DNA of 12,972 nt from Anaerotignum sp. GTDB taxonomy: Bacteria; Bacillota; Clostridia; Lachnospirales; Anaerotignaceae. Positions 1 through 7,617 of this stretch are shown here, piece by piece. The translations under genes and the position numbers were made by a program. The DNA is taken from the NCBI GenBank assembly GCA_020024395.1, contig JAHHTV010000023.1, positions 1 to 12,972 on the forward strand. The letters run 5' to 3'. The notes under the pieces are model-generated. The model ran no database searches, had not been told where the DNA came from, and saw only the letters and a program-made list of their open reading frames with translations. Each line of letters starts with the position of its first letter. Within the stretch, counting starts at the first letter, position 1.

Positions 1-53
1 CAGACTGTAAATCTGTTGCGATAGCTTCGAAGGTTCGAATCCTTCTCCGCCCA
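1..53 (+). tRNA. tRNA-Tyr (anticodon GTA), 5' part outside window
   Basis: This is the 3' part of a tyrosine tRNA. The anticodon loop reads CTGTAAA at 5-11, giving anticodon GTA at 7-9. A long variable arm follows (about 16-30), as expected of bacterial class II tRNA-Tyr. Then come a T arm with TTCGAAT and matching GAAGG/CCTTC stems, and a 3' acceptor strand TCCGCCC (46-52) with discriminator A at 53. No CCA is encoded. The D arm and 5' acceptor strand lie before the window, so pairing of the acceptor stem cannot be checked. Confidence 0.9.
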
Positions 54-71
54 TTTTGTTTTTTATATTGC

Positions 72-145
<74 letters not shown>

Positions 146-147
146 TG

Positions 148-179
148 AAAAAAAGAGATACAGTAGTATCTCTTTTTTT
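148..179. terminator. bidirectional rho-independent terminator
   Basis: The perfect stem GAGATAC (155-161) and GTATCTC (166-172) encloses the loop AGTA. It is flanked by A7 on the left and T7 on the right. It can end the tRNA transcript on the plus strand. Because of the A7/T7 symmetry it can also end the merR transcript on the minus strand, whose stop codon is only 11 bp away. Confidence 0.9.
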
Positions 180-189
180 GTTGTATGGT

Positions 190-954
190 TTATATGTGGT
201 CTACCCAATATAATATGGCATTTTGCAAAAATGCAGCACAACCAGAAACATTTTTATCATAATATGCTGTAAAACGTGTGTCTTGTGTGTAAAGCATAGT
301 AATGCCTTTGTGTATATTGGTTTGATATTCTTGTAATGTCATGCCAAGCCATTCTTTGTGTAATACCACAATCCGTTTTGCTGTTTCGCTTTTGGGTGAT
401 ATATTTTGTAATACGGCTTGTTCTAGTTGTATTTGTATTTCGTGTTTTAGGTTTTGGAACCGTTCATAATCTGCCATTGTCATATTTCTGATTTTTTCAT
501 GTGTAGCATTGATTTCTGCATGTCCATATTGTTTACGTAATTCTGTACCATATGTTGCTTCATGTGCGGATATGACTTGCTCTTTGAAGCACATAAATTT
601 TTCTGTATCTTGCATCGTTTTTTCTCCTTTCTGGTCTGATATTGTTTTTTGTACGGTTTGTATCATCTGTGTCAGTTGATTTTGTTGTTTTTGCAGTGAA
701 AGTAAATGATTTTCTAATGCTTGTAATATGTCAAAATCTTCTTGATACAATATGTTGTGAATGTCTGATAAACAAAATCCACGTACTTTGTAAAATAATA
801 TTTGTTGTAATAGATTGACTTGTTTGTTTTCATAATAACGACAACCTGTTTTATCTGTATAAGCAGGTGGAAGTAATCCAATTTCATCATAATATCGCAA
901 TGTGCGACTACTGATACCAGATAATTTTGATAATGTTGTAATGGAATATGTCAT
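190..954 (-). CDS. MerR-family regulator with TipAS-type ligand domain
   Basis: This 254-aa protein is a two-domain transcription activator. Residues 1-70 are a MerR winged helix-turn-helix, with the signature SSRTLRYYDEIGLLPP at 15-30 and a GCRYY wing at 37-41. A glutamine-rich dimerisation helix follows at about 74-110. Residues about 118-252 resemble the TipAS antibiotic-recognition domain, including an H-x-x-W-L motif near 199-203 and the C-terminal YYDKNVSGCAAFLQNAI at 231-247. Relatives such as TipA and Mta sense hydrophobic drugs and remodel a long-spacer promoter. The ATG start is supported by AAGGAGG about 8 nt upstream. The gene is divergent from the C_GCAxxG_C_C gene and has its own 19-bp-spacer promoter, so autoregulation is likely. 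The ligand is unknown and no neighbour is an obvious target apart from the divergent gene. Confidence 0.9.
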   Translation of the reverse strand: MTYSITTLSKLSGISSRTLRYYDEIGLLPPAYTDKTGCRYYENKQVNLLQQILFYKVRGFCLSDIHNILYQEDFDILQALENHLLSLQKQQNQLTQMIQTVQKTISDQKGEKTMQDTEKFMCFKEQVISAHEATYGTELRKQYGHAEINATHEKIRNMTMADYERFQNLKHEIQIQLEQAVLQNISPKSETAKRIVVLHKEWLGMTLQEYQTNIHKGITMLYTQDTRFTAYYDKNVSGCAAFLQNAILYWVDHI

Positions 955-977
955 GACAAATACCTCCTTACAAAATT

Positions 978-1008
978 AGCATACACCTTTGCGTTGCGGC
1001 AATGTCAA
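978..1008 (-). promoter_or_regulatory. merR promoter with 19-bp spacer
   Basis: On the minus strand the -35 box is TTGACA (1008-1003) and the -10 box is TATGCT (983-978). They are separated by 19 bp, longer than the usual 17 and characteristic of promoters that MerR proteins activate by DNA distortion. The spacer is unusually GC-rich for this region and contains a TTGC-N6-GCAA dyad at 989-1002, a possible MerR binding site. The boxes are seen directly; autoregulation is inferred. Confidence 0.7.
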
Positions 1009-1027
1009 TGGTTTTTATAAAAATTTT

Positions 1028-1056
1028 TGGACAGTTTTTTTATTTCATGATACACT
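1028..1056 (+). promoter_or_regulatory. promoter of the C_GCAxxG_C_C / DUF3298 unit
   Basis: TGGACA (1028-1033) and TACACT (1051-1056) are separated by 17 bp, a good sigma-A-like match. It points away from the merR promoter, with the two -35 boxes 19 bp apart, so a regulator bound between them could affect both. Transcription would start near 1063 and give a leader of about 40 nt. Confidence 0.55.
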
Positions 1057-1104
1057 ATGTTTGGAGAATATATTTTGACTGCGATATTAAGGAGGTTTTT
1101 TAAT

Positions 1105-1593
1105 ATGGAAGAATGTAAAATGATGCCGCAAGAGGCAGGAGAACGTGCAAAAGATTATTTTCGGAAGGGTCTAAATTGTACAGAATGTGTTATGGCAACT
1201 TTTTTAGATATACATGGCTCTGATTTTCCAAGAGCGATATTGAGTTTGGCAACAGGTTTTGGTGGTGGTATGGGACATACCAAAAATACCTGTGGGGCGA
1301 TTACAGGGGCTGTGATGGCATTATCTGCTGTGGTTGGCAGAACAGACCCTTTGGAAAAAGAAACAATGGCAGAACGTGTGCAGGAATTGAAAAAAATATA
1401 TGATATAGAAGGTCGTATGGTAGAAGAAATCAAACAAAAATATGGTACATTGATTTGCAGTGAACTTTCTGCACCAATGGGCGATTTTGAAGGTAAAGCA
1501 AGAAAGAAAAATTGTTTACAGATGGTTGGTGAATGTACAGAAATTGCTATGCGATATGTGTTGGAAGCAGAACAAAATGCCAAAACAGAATAA
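1105..1593 (+). CDS. C_GCAxxG_C_C family (putative redox) protein
   Basis: This 162-aa protein fits the C_GCAxxG_C_C family, small proteins of anaerobes named for their conserved cysteine pattern and believed to be redox-active. Visible signatures are NCTEC at 24-28, GFGGGMG at 51-57, CGAITG at 63-68, the later Cys118 in LICSEL, and Cys137/Cys144 near the C terminus. There is no signal peptide, so it is probably cytoplasmic. I chose the ATG at 1105 because AAGGAGG lies at 1089-1095, 9 nt upstream. An upstream in-frame ATG at 1057 would sit at the predicted transcription start with no ribosome site. The gene ends 22 bp before the secreted-protein gene, so both are probably co-transcribed. The biochemical role of the family is not established. 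Confidence 0.85.
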   Translation: MEECKMMPQEAGERAKDYFRKGLNCTECVMATFLDIHGSDFPRAILSLATGFGGGMGHTKNTCGAITGAVMALSAVVGRTDPLEKETMAERVQELKKIYDIEGRMVEEIKQKYGTLICSELSAPMGDFEGKARKKNCLQMVGECTEIAMRYVLEAEQNAKTE

Positions 1594-1615
1594 AAAACAA
1601 AAGGAGAACTATGGT

Positions 1616-2644
1616 ATGAAAAAATCTGTATTTTGGGTACTTTGTTTTTGTCTACTATCTGTTTGTGTGGTGTCTGTAACAGCACATCCGCTTGTGCGTG
1701 TGTATGTGAATGGTACACAAGTGGCATTTGACCAACCACCCATCATAGAAAATGATAGAACATTGGTACCTATGCGACGCATATTTGAGGCAATGGGCAT
1801 AGAAGTAAAATGGTCTGAACCAACACAAACCATTACATCTACAAAAGGCAATGATACTGTGACAATGGTTGTGGGCAAAAATCAAGTTATCAAAAATGGA
1901 CAAGTGGTGTATACCATGGACGTGCCTGCAAAAATTGTGCAAGAAAGAGCTTTGGTGCCAATTCGTGCAGTTGCTGTGGCATTTGATGCAGATGTTGCTT
2001 GGGATGCAAAAAATTATGTGATAAATATTCAAACAGAAGGGGAAATGGATGGCTATTTGAAAGAAATTAGAGCAGATGATGGCACAATATTGATGACAAT
2101 TAGTTTGACTACAACACCCATACAATCACAAGATATTGCAAAAGAAATACAACAACAAATGAAACAAAAATTTGATGCTATGGTCACAAAATATGAGCAG
2201 GTGGCAAAAACAGCATATGCAGATGCAAAAAAAGAACAAAAAGAATGGATACCATATTATTATATGGGCATTTATGTCACAAATGCGGAAAATGAAAAAT
2301 TTACATCTATATCATTGGAAGAACGTGTCTATACAGGGCAAAAAGAGCAAAAAACACTTTCTTCTATGACATACCATACCAAAACAAAAAAATTGGCTGA
2401 TTTGACTGATATTGTGCCAGATACAGAAAAAGAGATACAAACGGTAATCGAAAATGGATTTTTGGCAATGATTGCAGAAAATCCCAGTGGATTTTATGAT
2501 GATGCAAAAAAACGGCTTTCCAAATCATTGGACGATGTGGGATATTATTTGACAAAAGATGGCATTGTGTTTTATATCAATCCTGAAACCATTGCACCAG
2601 CAGAAGCGGGTATTATTGCATTTTCTGTGTCGTTTGATTGGTAA
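1616..2644 (+). CDS. secreted Cu-amine-oxidase-N / DUF3298 domain protein
   Basis: This 342-aa exported protein has a signal peptide at 1-23 (MKK, hydrophobic core, VTA cleavage region). Residues about 26-140 are the copper-amine-oxidase N-terminal-like domain common in clostridial surface proteins, with two RxLVPxR half-motifs (RTLVPMRRIFEAMG at 48-61, RALVPIRAVAVAF at 111-123) and VxW strands. Despite the family name no enzymatic or copper role follows. Residues about 150-340 resemble the DUF4163/DUF3298 module seen in RsiV and PdaC, including LTDIVP at 263-268 and the C-terminal VGYYLTKDGIVFYINPETIA (308-327). In RsiV that module binds lysozyme; whether this one does is inference. AAGGAGA at 1601-1607 selects the ATG at 1616. 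An overlapping ATG at 1611 is out of frame. There is no transmembrane segment or sortase motif, so it is probably released or wall-associated. Confidence 0.85.
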   Translation: MKKSVFWVLCFCLLSVCVVSVTAHPLVRVYVNGTQVAFDQPPIIENDRTLVPMRRIFEAMGIEVKWSEPTQTITSTKGNDTVTMVVGKNQVIKNGQVVYTMDVPAKIVQERALVPIRAVAVAFDADVAWDAKNYVINIQTEGEMDGYLKEIRADDGTILMTISLTTTPIQSQDIAKEIQQQMKQKFDAMVTKYEQVAKTAYADAKKEQKEWIPYYYMGIYVTNAENEKFTSISLEERVYTGQKEQKTLSSMTYHTKTKKLADLTDIVPDTEKEIQTVIENGFLAMIAENPSGFYDDAKKRLSKSLDDVGYYLTKDGIVFYINPETIAPAEAGIIAFSVSFDW

Positions 2645-2650
2645 ATGGTT

Positions 2651-2682
2651 AAAAAAATGTGAGAGAGTTCTCACATTTTTTT
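2651..2682. terminator. strong rho-independent terminator
   Basis: A 14-bp perfect stem (2651-2664 with 2669-2682) has core ATGTGAGA/TCTCACAT, loop GAGT, a leading A7 and a trailing T7. It lies 7 bp after the DUF3298 gene stop, closes that unit and insulates it from the MarR promoter, which begins 3 bp later. Confidence 0.92.
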
Positions 2683-2684
2683 AA

Positions 2685-2713
2685 TTGACAGTAAAATAGT
2701 TTTATCATAAAAT
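2685..2713 (+). promoter_or_regulatory. marR-RND operon promoter
   Basis: A consensus -35 TTGACA (2685-2690) and near-consensus -10 TAAAAT (2708-2713) are exactly 17 bp apart. This is the strongest promoter in the window and would be highly active without repression. Transcription would start near 2720, leaving a leader of about 40 nt before the GTG at 2760. Confidence 0.85.
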
Positions 2714-2720
2714 TATTTTA
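2692..2720. promoter_or_regulatory. 29-bp palindrome, likely MarR operator
   Basis: The two 14-nt arms around C2706 are reverse complements except for one pair (G2699 against T2713). Nested inside are two perfect half-palindromes of form TAAAA-N3-TTTTA (2692-2704 and 2708-2720) and a central TTTTAT-C-ATAAAA (2700-2712). The element fills most of the spacer and covers the -10 box, so a bound dimer or pair of dimers would block RNA polymerase. Binding by the MarR protein encoded directly downstream is inferred from family practice of autorepression. Confidence 0.75.
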
Positions 2721-2759
2721 GTTTTGAGGGGGATTTGGAAATCAGAAAGGGGTTTCGTC

Positions 2760-3239
2760 GTGCAAAATGCATACGGAAAAGAAATTGCAAAAGAATTGAT
2801 TGCATTAAATATGAATATTTGGTGGTGGAACAGAGGTCACATGATGAAATCATTTCATGTCAATGGTAAAAATGAAAATGGTTTATTGACAATACAACAA
2901 TTTCATGTACTGATGTTTATCAAAGCCACAGGTCTGAATACCATTTCAGAATTATGCAAATGGTTGCATTTGAGCAAAAGCAGTATGTCCATTATGATTT
3001 CCAATTTGGAAAAAATGGAATATCTATATAAACAGCAAGCAGATGATACAGACGATGGTAGAAAAGTATATTTGTATTTAACAGACATTGGCAAACAAGC
3101 ACTTGCAAAAGCGGAAGAAACAGTATTAGAAAATATTGCTGGCTGTTTTACATCTTTTTCGGATGAAGCACAGACGAAAATTTGTACAAATTTGAAAGAA
3201 CTAAACACAATGCTAAAGGCAGGAGGATTTGTAGAATGA
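2760..3239 (+). CDS. MarR-family transcriptional repressor
   Basis: This 159-aa winged helix-turn-helix protein has the usual MarR length. N-terminal dimerisation helix: about 5-35, with an unusual WWW at 21-23. HTH: about 62-83, with the recognition-helix stretch LSKSSMSIMISNLEKMEYL at 71-89. Wing: about 92-107, with DDTDDGRKVYLYLT carrying the conserved D and R. C-terminal dimerisation helix: about 114-155. I chose the GTG at 2760 because AAAGGGG lies at 2746-2752; a TTG at 2724 in the same frame sits at the transcription start without a ribosome site. The stop overlaps the adaptor start (ATGA), so it is the first gene of the efflux operon. It probably represses the operon through the upstream palindrome and is released by a pump substrate; the ligand is unknown. 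Confidence 0.9.
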   Translation: MQNAYGKEIAKELIALNMNIWWWNRGHMMKSFHVNGKNENGLLTIQQFHVLMFIKATGLNTISELCKWLHLSKSSMSIMISNLEKMEYLYKQQADDTDDGRKVYLYLTDIGKQALAKAEETVLENIAGCFTSFSDEAQTKICTNLKELNTMLKAGGFVE

Positions 3240-4363
3240 AGAAATTAGGTGTCCTGTTGGTAACCGCTTGCTTGCTATTATCAGGTTGTGGAGCCAAAAA
3301 AGAACCCCCCGTAGAAGAAGAAAAATTTGCTCGTGCTGTACAAACCACAGCGGTAGGCACAGGGCAAATTTCAAATGATTTTACATTTTCAGGAAAAGTT
3401 GCACCTTCTCGTGAAGTTGCGGTTGTGCCAACAGTACCTGGCAAAGTAACAGCATTTCATTATGATGTGGGAGATAGTGTTGCAGAAAATGCGGAATTAT
3501 TTACAGTAGATAGTATTGATTTGCAAAATAATTTAAGAAGTATTGAAGCAAACTATAATGCAACAAAATTGCAAGTGGATAATGCACAAAGTACGCTGGA
3601 AAGCAATCGGATATTGTATGAAGAAGGAATGCTTGCAAAAGCGGATTTTGATAAATTACAATTAGCATATGATACTGCACAGGCAAATCTAGTTTCCATA
3701 CAAATACAAAAAGAAAATATGGAAAAAAGTATTGCAGATTGTGTGGTGACTGCACCCATTAGCGGTATTGTGACACAAAGAGGTGTGGAAATCGGCAGTT
3801 TTGCCAGTCAAGGCAGCCCTGCATATACCATTATGGACGTTTCGACAGTCAAAGTAGATGTGGGTGTTTCTGAACAGATGGTCAATCAAATACGAGTGGG
3901 TGAAAAAGTAGATGTGGCACTGACAGCTGTTTCCCCAGAACCTTTGCAAGGCACTGTGTCAAGCATTAGCCCAACTGCAACGCAAGCAGGTACATATACC
4001 GTAAAAGTAACATTAAATAACAGCAGAAATTTGATAAAAGTGGGTATGTTGGCAGAAGTGAAATTTGTGACAGAAATGGCAGCAAATACAATTGTATTGC
4101 CAAGAGATGCTGTGCTGACAAAAGAAGATGAAACGTATGTTTATATTGTGGAAAACGATATCGCAAAAAAAATACCCGTTGTAACAGGGATTGAAAGTGG
4201 AGAACGCATAGAAGTCAAAGAAGGTTTGACCGCAGACATGCAAGTGGTGACAAAAGGACAAACATACATTACAGATGGTGAGCAGGTGCAAATTTCCAAT
4301 CCCCAAGAAGATGTATTGCGTATACCCATAGAAGGTGCAGACATACAAAGTAAGGGGGAATAA
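3236..4363 (+). CDS. RND efflux periplasmic adaptor, lipoprotein (HlyD/MFP family)
   Basis: This 375-aa membrane-fusion protein pairs with the RND permease encoded next. A lipoprotein signal peptide ends in LLSGC with lipidated Cys18, so it should be anchored to the outer face of the cytoplasmic membrane. Two lipoyl-like half motifs (about 54-92, with VPGKVTAFHYDVGDSV at 67-82; and about 166-200, with VTAPISGIVTQRGVEIGSF at 171-189) flank an alpha-helical hairpin (about 95-165). A beta-barrel (about 204-280) and membrane-proximal domain (about 285-355) follow. GGAGG at 3222-3226 precedes the ATG at 3236, which overlaps the marR stop by 4 bp, implying translational coupling. No TolC-like outer-membrane channel is in the window, as expected for a single-membrane cell. 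Confidence 0.93.
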   Translation: MKKLGVLLVTACLLLSGCGAKKEPPVEEEKFARAVQTTAVGTGQISNDFTFSGKVAPSREVAVVPTVPGKVTAFHYDVGDSVAENAELFTVDSIDLQNNLRSIEANYNATKLQVDNAQSTLESNRILYEEGMLAKADFDKLQLAYDTAQANLVSIQIQKENMEKSIADCVVTAPISGIVTQRGVEIGSFASQGSPAYTIMDVSTVKVDVGVSEQMVNQIRVGEKVDVALTAVSPEPLQGTVSSISPTATQAGTYTVKVTLNNSRNLIKVGMLAEVKFVTEMAANTIVLPRDAVLTKEDETYVYIVENDIAKKIPVVTGIESGERIEVKEGLTADMQVVTKGQTYITDGEQVQISNPQEDVLRIPIEGADIQSKGE

Positions 4364-4366
4364 GCC

Positions 4367-7300
4367 ATGTTGTCAAGACTTGCAATTCGCCGTCGTGTTA
4401 CAACCATGATGGTGACAATGATGGTATTTTTGGCAGGGATACTTGCTTATACCAATTTGGATATGGCATTGATGCCTGATGTGGATATTCCGATTGCGTT
4501 GGTGAGTACCTCTTATGTGGGGGCAGGCCCAACAGAAATCGAAAATTTGTTGACAAAGCCTTTGGAGGAGGCTGTAAGTACAGTTACCAATGTAGAAAAT
4601 GTGACATCAGTATCATCGGCAAATTTTTCAATCGTGATGGTACAATTTGTCGATGGTACAGATATTGATATGGCTTCCGTGGATTTGCGAGAAGTTGTTG
4701 ACCGTACAAAATCAATATTGCCTGATGATGCAGCAGAACCGAATATATTAAAAATGGATATGAATGCCACGCCGATTGTGTTGGGTGTGACAACAGAAAA
4801 TATGGATTTGCATGTATTGAATGAAATGTTAGAAGATAATGTCATAAATCGTTTGGAGCGTATTGAAGGGGTGGCCTCTGTTTCGTTGACAGGTGGTACA
4901 GAAAGAGAAATACGTATTACCATCAATCCAGATAAAATGGCTGGATATGGTTTGACACCAAGCACATTATCACAGATATTAAAATCAGAAAATATGAATT
5001 TGCCTTCTGGTTCTTTATCACAAGGCTCTACCACTGTGCAAGTGCGTACATTGGGGGAATTTTCTTCCATACAAGAAATTGAAAAATTACCTTTGACAAC
5101 GCCAAATGGTGCAATTATCCATTTGGAAGATGTGGCAAAAGTAGAAGAAGTAGAAGTGGATAGGGACTCATTTAGTATCATTGATGGCAATTATGGGATT
5201 ATGATTTCCGTTGATAAACAATCTACGGCAAATTTGGTAGATGTTAGTGAAAAATTGAATGCAGAAATGGCAAAAATACAAAAAGATTATAAAGAATTGC
5301 ATTTGACAATGCTTTCTGATACATCAGATTATATCAAATTGTCACTTTCTAATGTAACAGAAACTGCATTTTTAAGTGCATTGATTGCATTTTTTGTGTT
5401 ATTGGTATTTTTGAAAAATCCCATTACATCAGCCATTATTGCAGTGTCTATTCCAACTTCTATATTGGCAAGTTTTGGCTTGATGTATGTAACAGATATG
5501 ACACTCAATACCATATCGTTAGGTGGGCTTGCCATAGGGATTGGTATGTTGGTAGATAACTCGGTTGTGGTATTGGATAGTATTTATCAATATTATGAGA
5601 GAGGATATGAACCAGCTGAGGCAGCAGAAGCAGGTACAAAAGAAGTGACAATGGCTGTAACAGCTTCTACATTGACAACGGTTGCAGTATTTTTGCCCAT
5701 TGCATTTGTGTCAGGTTCTGTGGGACAAATGATGAAAGGGTTGTCCTATGCCATTTGTTATTCTTTGGTGTCATCTTTAGTAGTATCTATCACATTTGTA
5801 CCAATGGCTTGTGCGGTATTTTTGAGAAGAAGTCCCAAAAAGAAAAATATCAAGAAACGTTGGTACAATATATCTTATCAATGGGATTTGTTTTTTGACA
5901 GATTAAGCAATGGATATGAAAAATTGATAACGAGTGCTTTACACCATCGCTTTATCACTGTGGTGCTTGTTTTGGCTGCATTTTTTGGTAGTTTGTCTAC
6001 ATTGCCAAAAGTGGGTTTTGATTTTATGGAAGAAACGGATGAAGGTGTTGCAAATATTTCTGTTTCATTGCCAAGTGGTACAGATTTGGATACCACAGAA
6101 GAAGTGGTATGGGAAGTATTGTATCGTTTGCAGGATATTGAAGAAGCAGAAATGGTATATGCCTCTGTAGGGGGCGGTATGATGTCATCTGGTACATCTT
6201 CGGCATCTATTACCATGAATTTAGTGGATAAAATGGAACGTACACGCTCTACAAAAGAAGTTGTAAAAGAAATCGAAACATTGGTTTCTGATATTCCTGG
6301 TGCAGAAATTACAGCAATGTCCAGTGGCTCTGCAATGGGTAGTTTTGGTGGTGCAGATGTATCATTTAATGTGTATGGGTATGACTCTGATGTGTTGATG
6401 AAAGTTGAAAAAGATTTGATTGCATTGTTAAGTGATACAAAAGGTTTGACCAATGTAGAAGGTTCTACAGGAGAAACAGTACCTGAAGCAAAAGTGGTTA
6501 TCAATCGAGATAAAGCCTCTGCATATGGCATCACAACAGCATCGATTGCAAATGCTTTGAATACTGCAATTTCTGGTTCTACTGCAACACAGTACAAAGT
6601 AGATGGTACAGAAATTGATGTGGTATTGCGATATGATACCAATGAGCTGAATTATTTGACTGATATTGGAAATCTGACGGTTACATCTTCCTATGGTGGG
6701 GAAGTACCATTGCAAGATATTGCGACTGTGGAGATGTCAGAAAGTGCTACAGCTATCAACAGAGAAAACCAAAAAAATTATATTACCATCAATGCTTCCG
6801 CAGAAAATATGAGTGGCAGTGAAGCACAAAAAATGGTAGTATCATTATTAGATGCATATTCTTTCCCTGAAGGGTGCAATTATGGTTTTTCTGGCACTTT
6901 GGAAATGATGAATGATGCCATGCATTCGTTATCTATTGCTTTGATTGTGGCAGTGCTTTTGGTGTATATGATTATGGCATCACAGTTTGAAAGTCTGCGT
7001 TATCCAATGATTGTTATGTTTTCCATGCCTTTGGCGTTTACAGGTGCCATATTGGGGTTATTTTTGACAGGCAATACCATTACAATGCCTGCCATGATGG
7101 GTTTTATTATGCTGGCAGGTATGGTGGTAAATAATGCCATTGTACTTGTGGATTATACCAATCAGTTGATAGAGCGTGGTATGGGTTGTTTTGAGGCATT
7201 GAAAATCGCAGGCCCTAGACGTTTGCGTCCGATATTGATGACAACATTGACAACCATATTGGGCTTAATTCCCATGGTAATTACGCAAAGGGAAGGTAGT

Positions 7301-7492
7301 GAAACCATGCGTTCATTGGCACTGAGTGTGATATTTGGATTGTCACTTTCTTCTTTGGTGACATTGGTATTTATTCCAGTGTTGTATGCAAGTATGTATG
7401 AACGTAAAGAAAAACGACAAGCGAAAAAAGCTGCAAGAAAACAAAAAAGAGCTGCAAGACGTGCCGAAAAAGAACAAAATGTAAATGTATAA
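4367..7492 (+). CDS. RND-family efflux permease
   Basis: This 1041-aa protein has the full length and duplicated layout of RND pumps: TM1 at about 9-30, a large extracytoplasmic loop (about 35-330), TM2-6 (about 333-485), TM7 at about 528-546, a second loop (about 550-850) and TM8-12 (about 853-1010). TM4 carries GIGMLVDNSVVVLDS (391-405), with Asp397 as the likely proton-relay acid. TM10 carries GMVVNNAIVLVDY (918-930). Compared with AcrB, the second TM4 Asp is Asn398 and the TM10 Lys is Asn922. A basic cytoplasmic tail (about 1011-1033) ends the protein. AAGGGGGAA at 4352-4360 gives a good ribosome site, and only 3 bp separate it from the adaptor. It probably exports amphiphilic drugs, lipids or surfactant-like compounds; the substrate cannot be read from sequence. 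Confidence 0.95.
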   Translation: MLSRLAIRRRVTTMMVTMMVFLAGILAYTNLDMALMPDVDIPIALVSTSYVGAGPTEIENLLTKPLEEAVSTVTNVENVTSVSSANFSIVMVQFVDGTDIDMASVDLREVVDRTKSILPDDAAEPNILKMDMNATPIVLGVTTENMDLHVLNEMLEDNVINRLERIEGVASVSLTGGTEREIRITINPDKMAGYGLTPSTLSQILKSENMNLPSGSLSQGSTTVQVRTLGEFSSIQEIEKLPLTTPNGAIIHLEDVAKVEEVEVDRDSFSIIDGNYGIMISVDKQSTANLVDVSEKLNAEMAKIQKDYKELHLTMLSDTSDYIKLSLSNVTETAFLSALIAFFVLLVFLKNPITSAIIAVSIPTSILASFGLMYVTDMTLNTISLGGLAIGIGMLVDNSVVVLDSIYQYYERGYEPAEAAEAGTKEVTMAVTASTLTTVAVFLPIAFVSGSVGQMMKGLSYAICYSLVSSLVVSITFVPMACAVFLRRSPKKKNIKKRWYNISYQWDLFFDRLSNGYEKLITSALHHRFITVVLVLAAFFGSLSTLPKVGFDFMEETDEGVANISVSLPSGTDLDTTEEVVWEVLYRLQDIEEAEMVYASVGGGMMSSGTSSASITMNLVDKMERTRSTKEVVKEIETLVSDIPGAEITAMSSGSAMGSFGGADVSFNVYGYDSDVLMKVEKDLIALLSDTKGLTNVEGSTGETVPEAKVVINRDKASAYGITTASIANALNTAISGSTATQYKVDGTEIDVVLRYDTNELNYLTDIGNLTVTSSYGGEVPLQDIATVEMSESATAINRENQKNYITINASAENMSGSEAQKMVVSLLDAYSFPEGCNYGFSGTLEMMNDAMHSLSIALIVAVLLVYMIMASQFESLRYPMIVMFSMPLAFTGAILGLFLTGNTITMPAMMGFIMLAGMVVNNAIVLVDYTNQLIERGMGCFEALKIAGPRRLRPILMTTLTTILGLIPMVITQREGSETMRSLALSVIFGLSLSSLVTLVFIPVLYASMYERKEKRQAKKAARKQKRAARRAEKEQNVNV

Positions 7493-7511
7493 AATTTGAG
7501 TGGTGCATATC

Positions 7512-7541
7512 CATAAGAAAATGAAATACAGTTTTCTTATG
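7512..7541. terminator. weak AT-rich hairpin after the RND gene
   Basis: CATAAGAAAA (7512-7521) pairs perfectly with TTTTCTTATG (7532-7541) around a 10-nt loop. It lies 19 bp after the RND stop. The stem is AT-rich and the following sequence has only an interrupted T run (7547-7555), so termination is probably partial. Read-through into the patatin gene is possible. Confidence 0.4.
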
Positions 7542-7557
7542 TGAAATTTGTTTTTGT

Positions 7558-7589
7558 ATATCCGCTGTCTATATGTTGACAGCGGATAT
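7558..7589. repeat. 12-bp perfect inverted repeat before the patatin gene
   Basis: ATATCCGCTGTC (7558-7569) and its exact reverse complement (7578-7589) flank an 8-nt spacer. The arms are more GC-rich than their surroundings. There is no T tract downstream, so it is not a standard terminator. It ends 28 bp before the patatin ATG. It could be an operator or an RNA hairpin in the leader. A weak promoter (TTGTTT 7548-7553, TATATG 7570-7575, 16-bp spacer) overlaps it. Confidence 0.6.
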
Positions 7590-7617
7590 TGGTATTTCAT
7601 GTAAAGGGGGACTTTTT

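Noticed and set aside
1057..1104. Upstream ATG extending the C_GCAxxG_C_C protein by 16 residues
   Set aside because: It lies at the predicted transcription start and has no ribosome site, whereas AAGGAGG precedes the ATG at 1105.
1460..1615. Long N-terminal extension of the DUF3298 protein overlapping the previous gene
   Set aside because: It would bury the signal peptide inside the protein. The ATG at 1616 has a good ribosome site and an immediate export signal.
5878..6642. 254-aa open frame on the minus strand inside the RND gene
   Set aside because: It is Ser/Thr-rich, antisense to a conserved RND coding region and lacks a ribosome site. The same applies to 4513-5190 on the minus strand.
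7576..7604. TTGACA at 7576-7581 as the -35 box of a patatin promoter
   Set aside because: No acceptable -10 box occurs 16-18 bp downstream (ATGTAA at best), and the hexamer is part of the inverted repeat.
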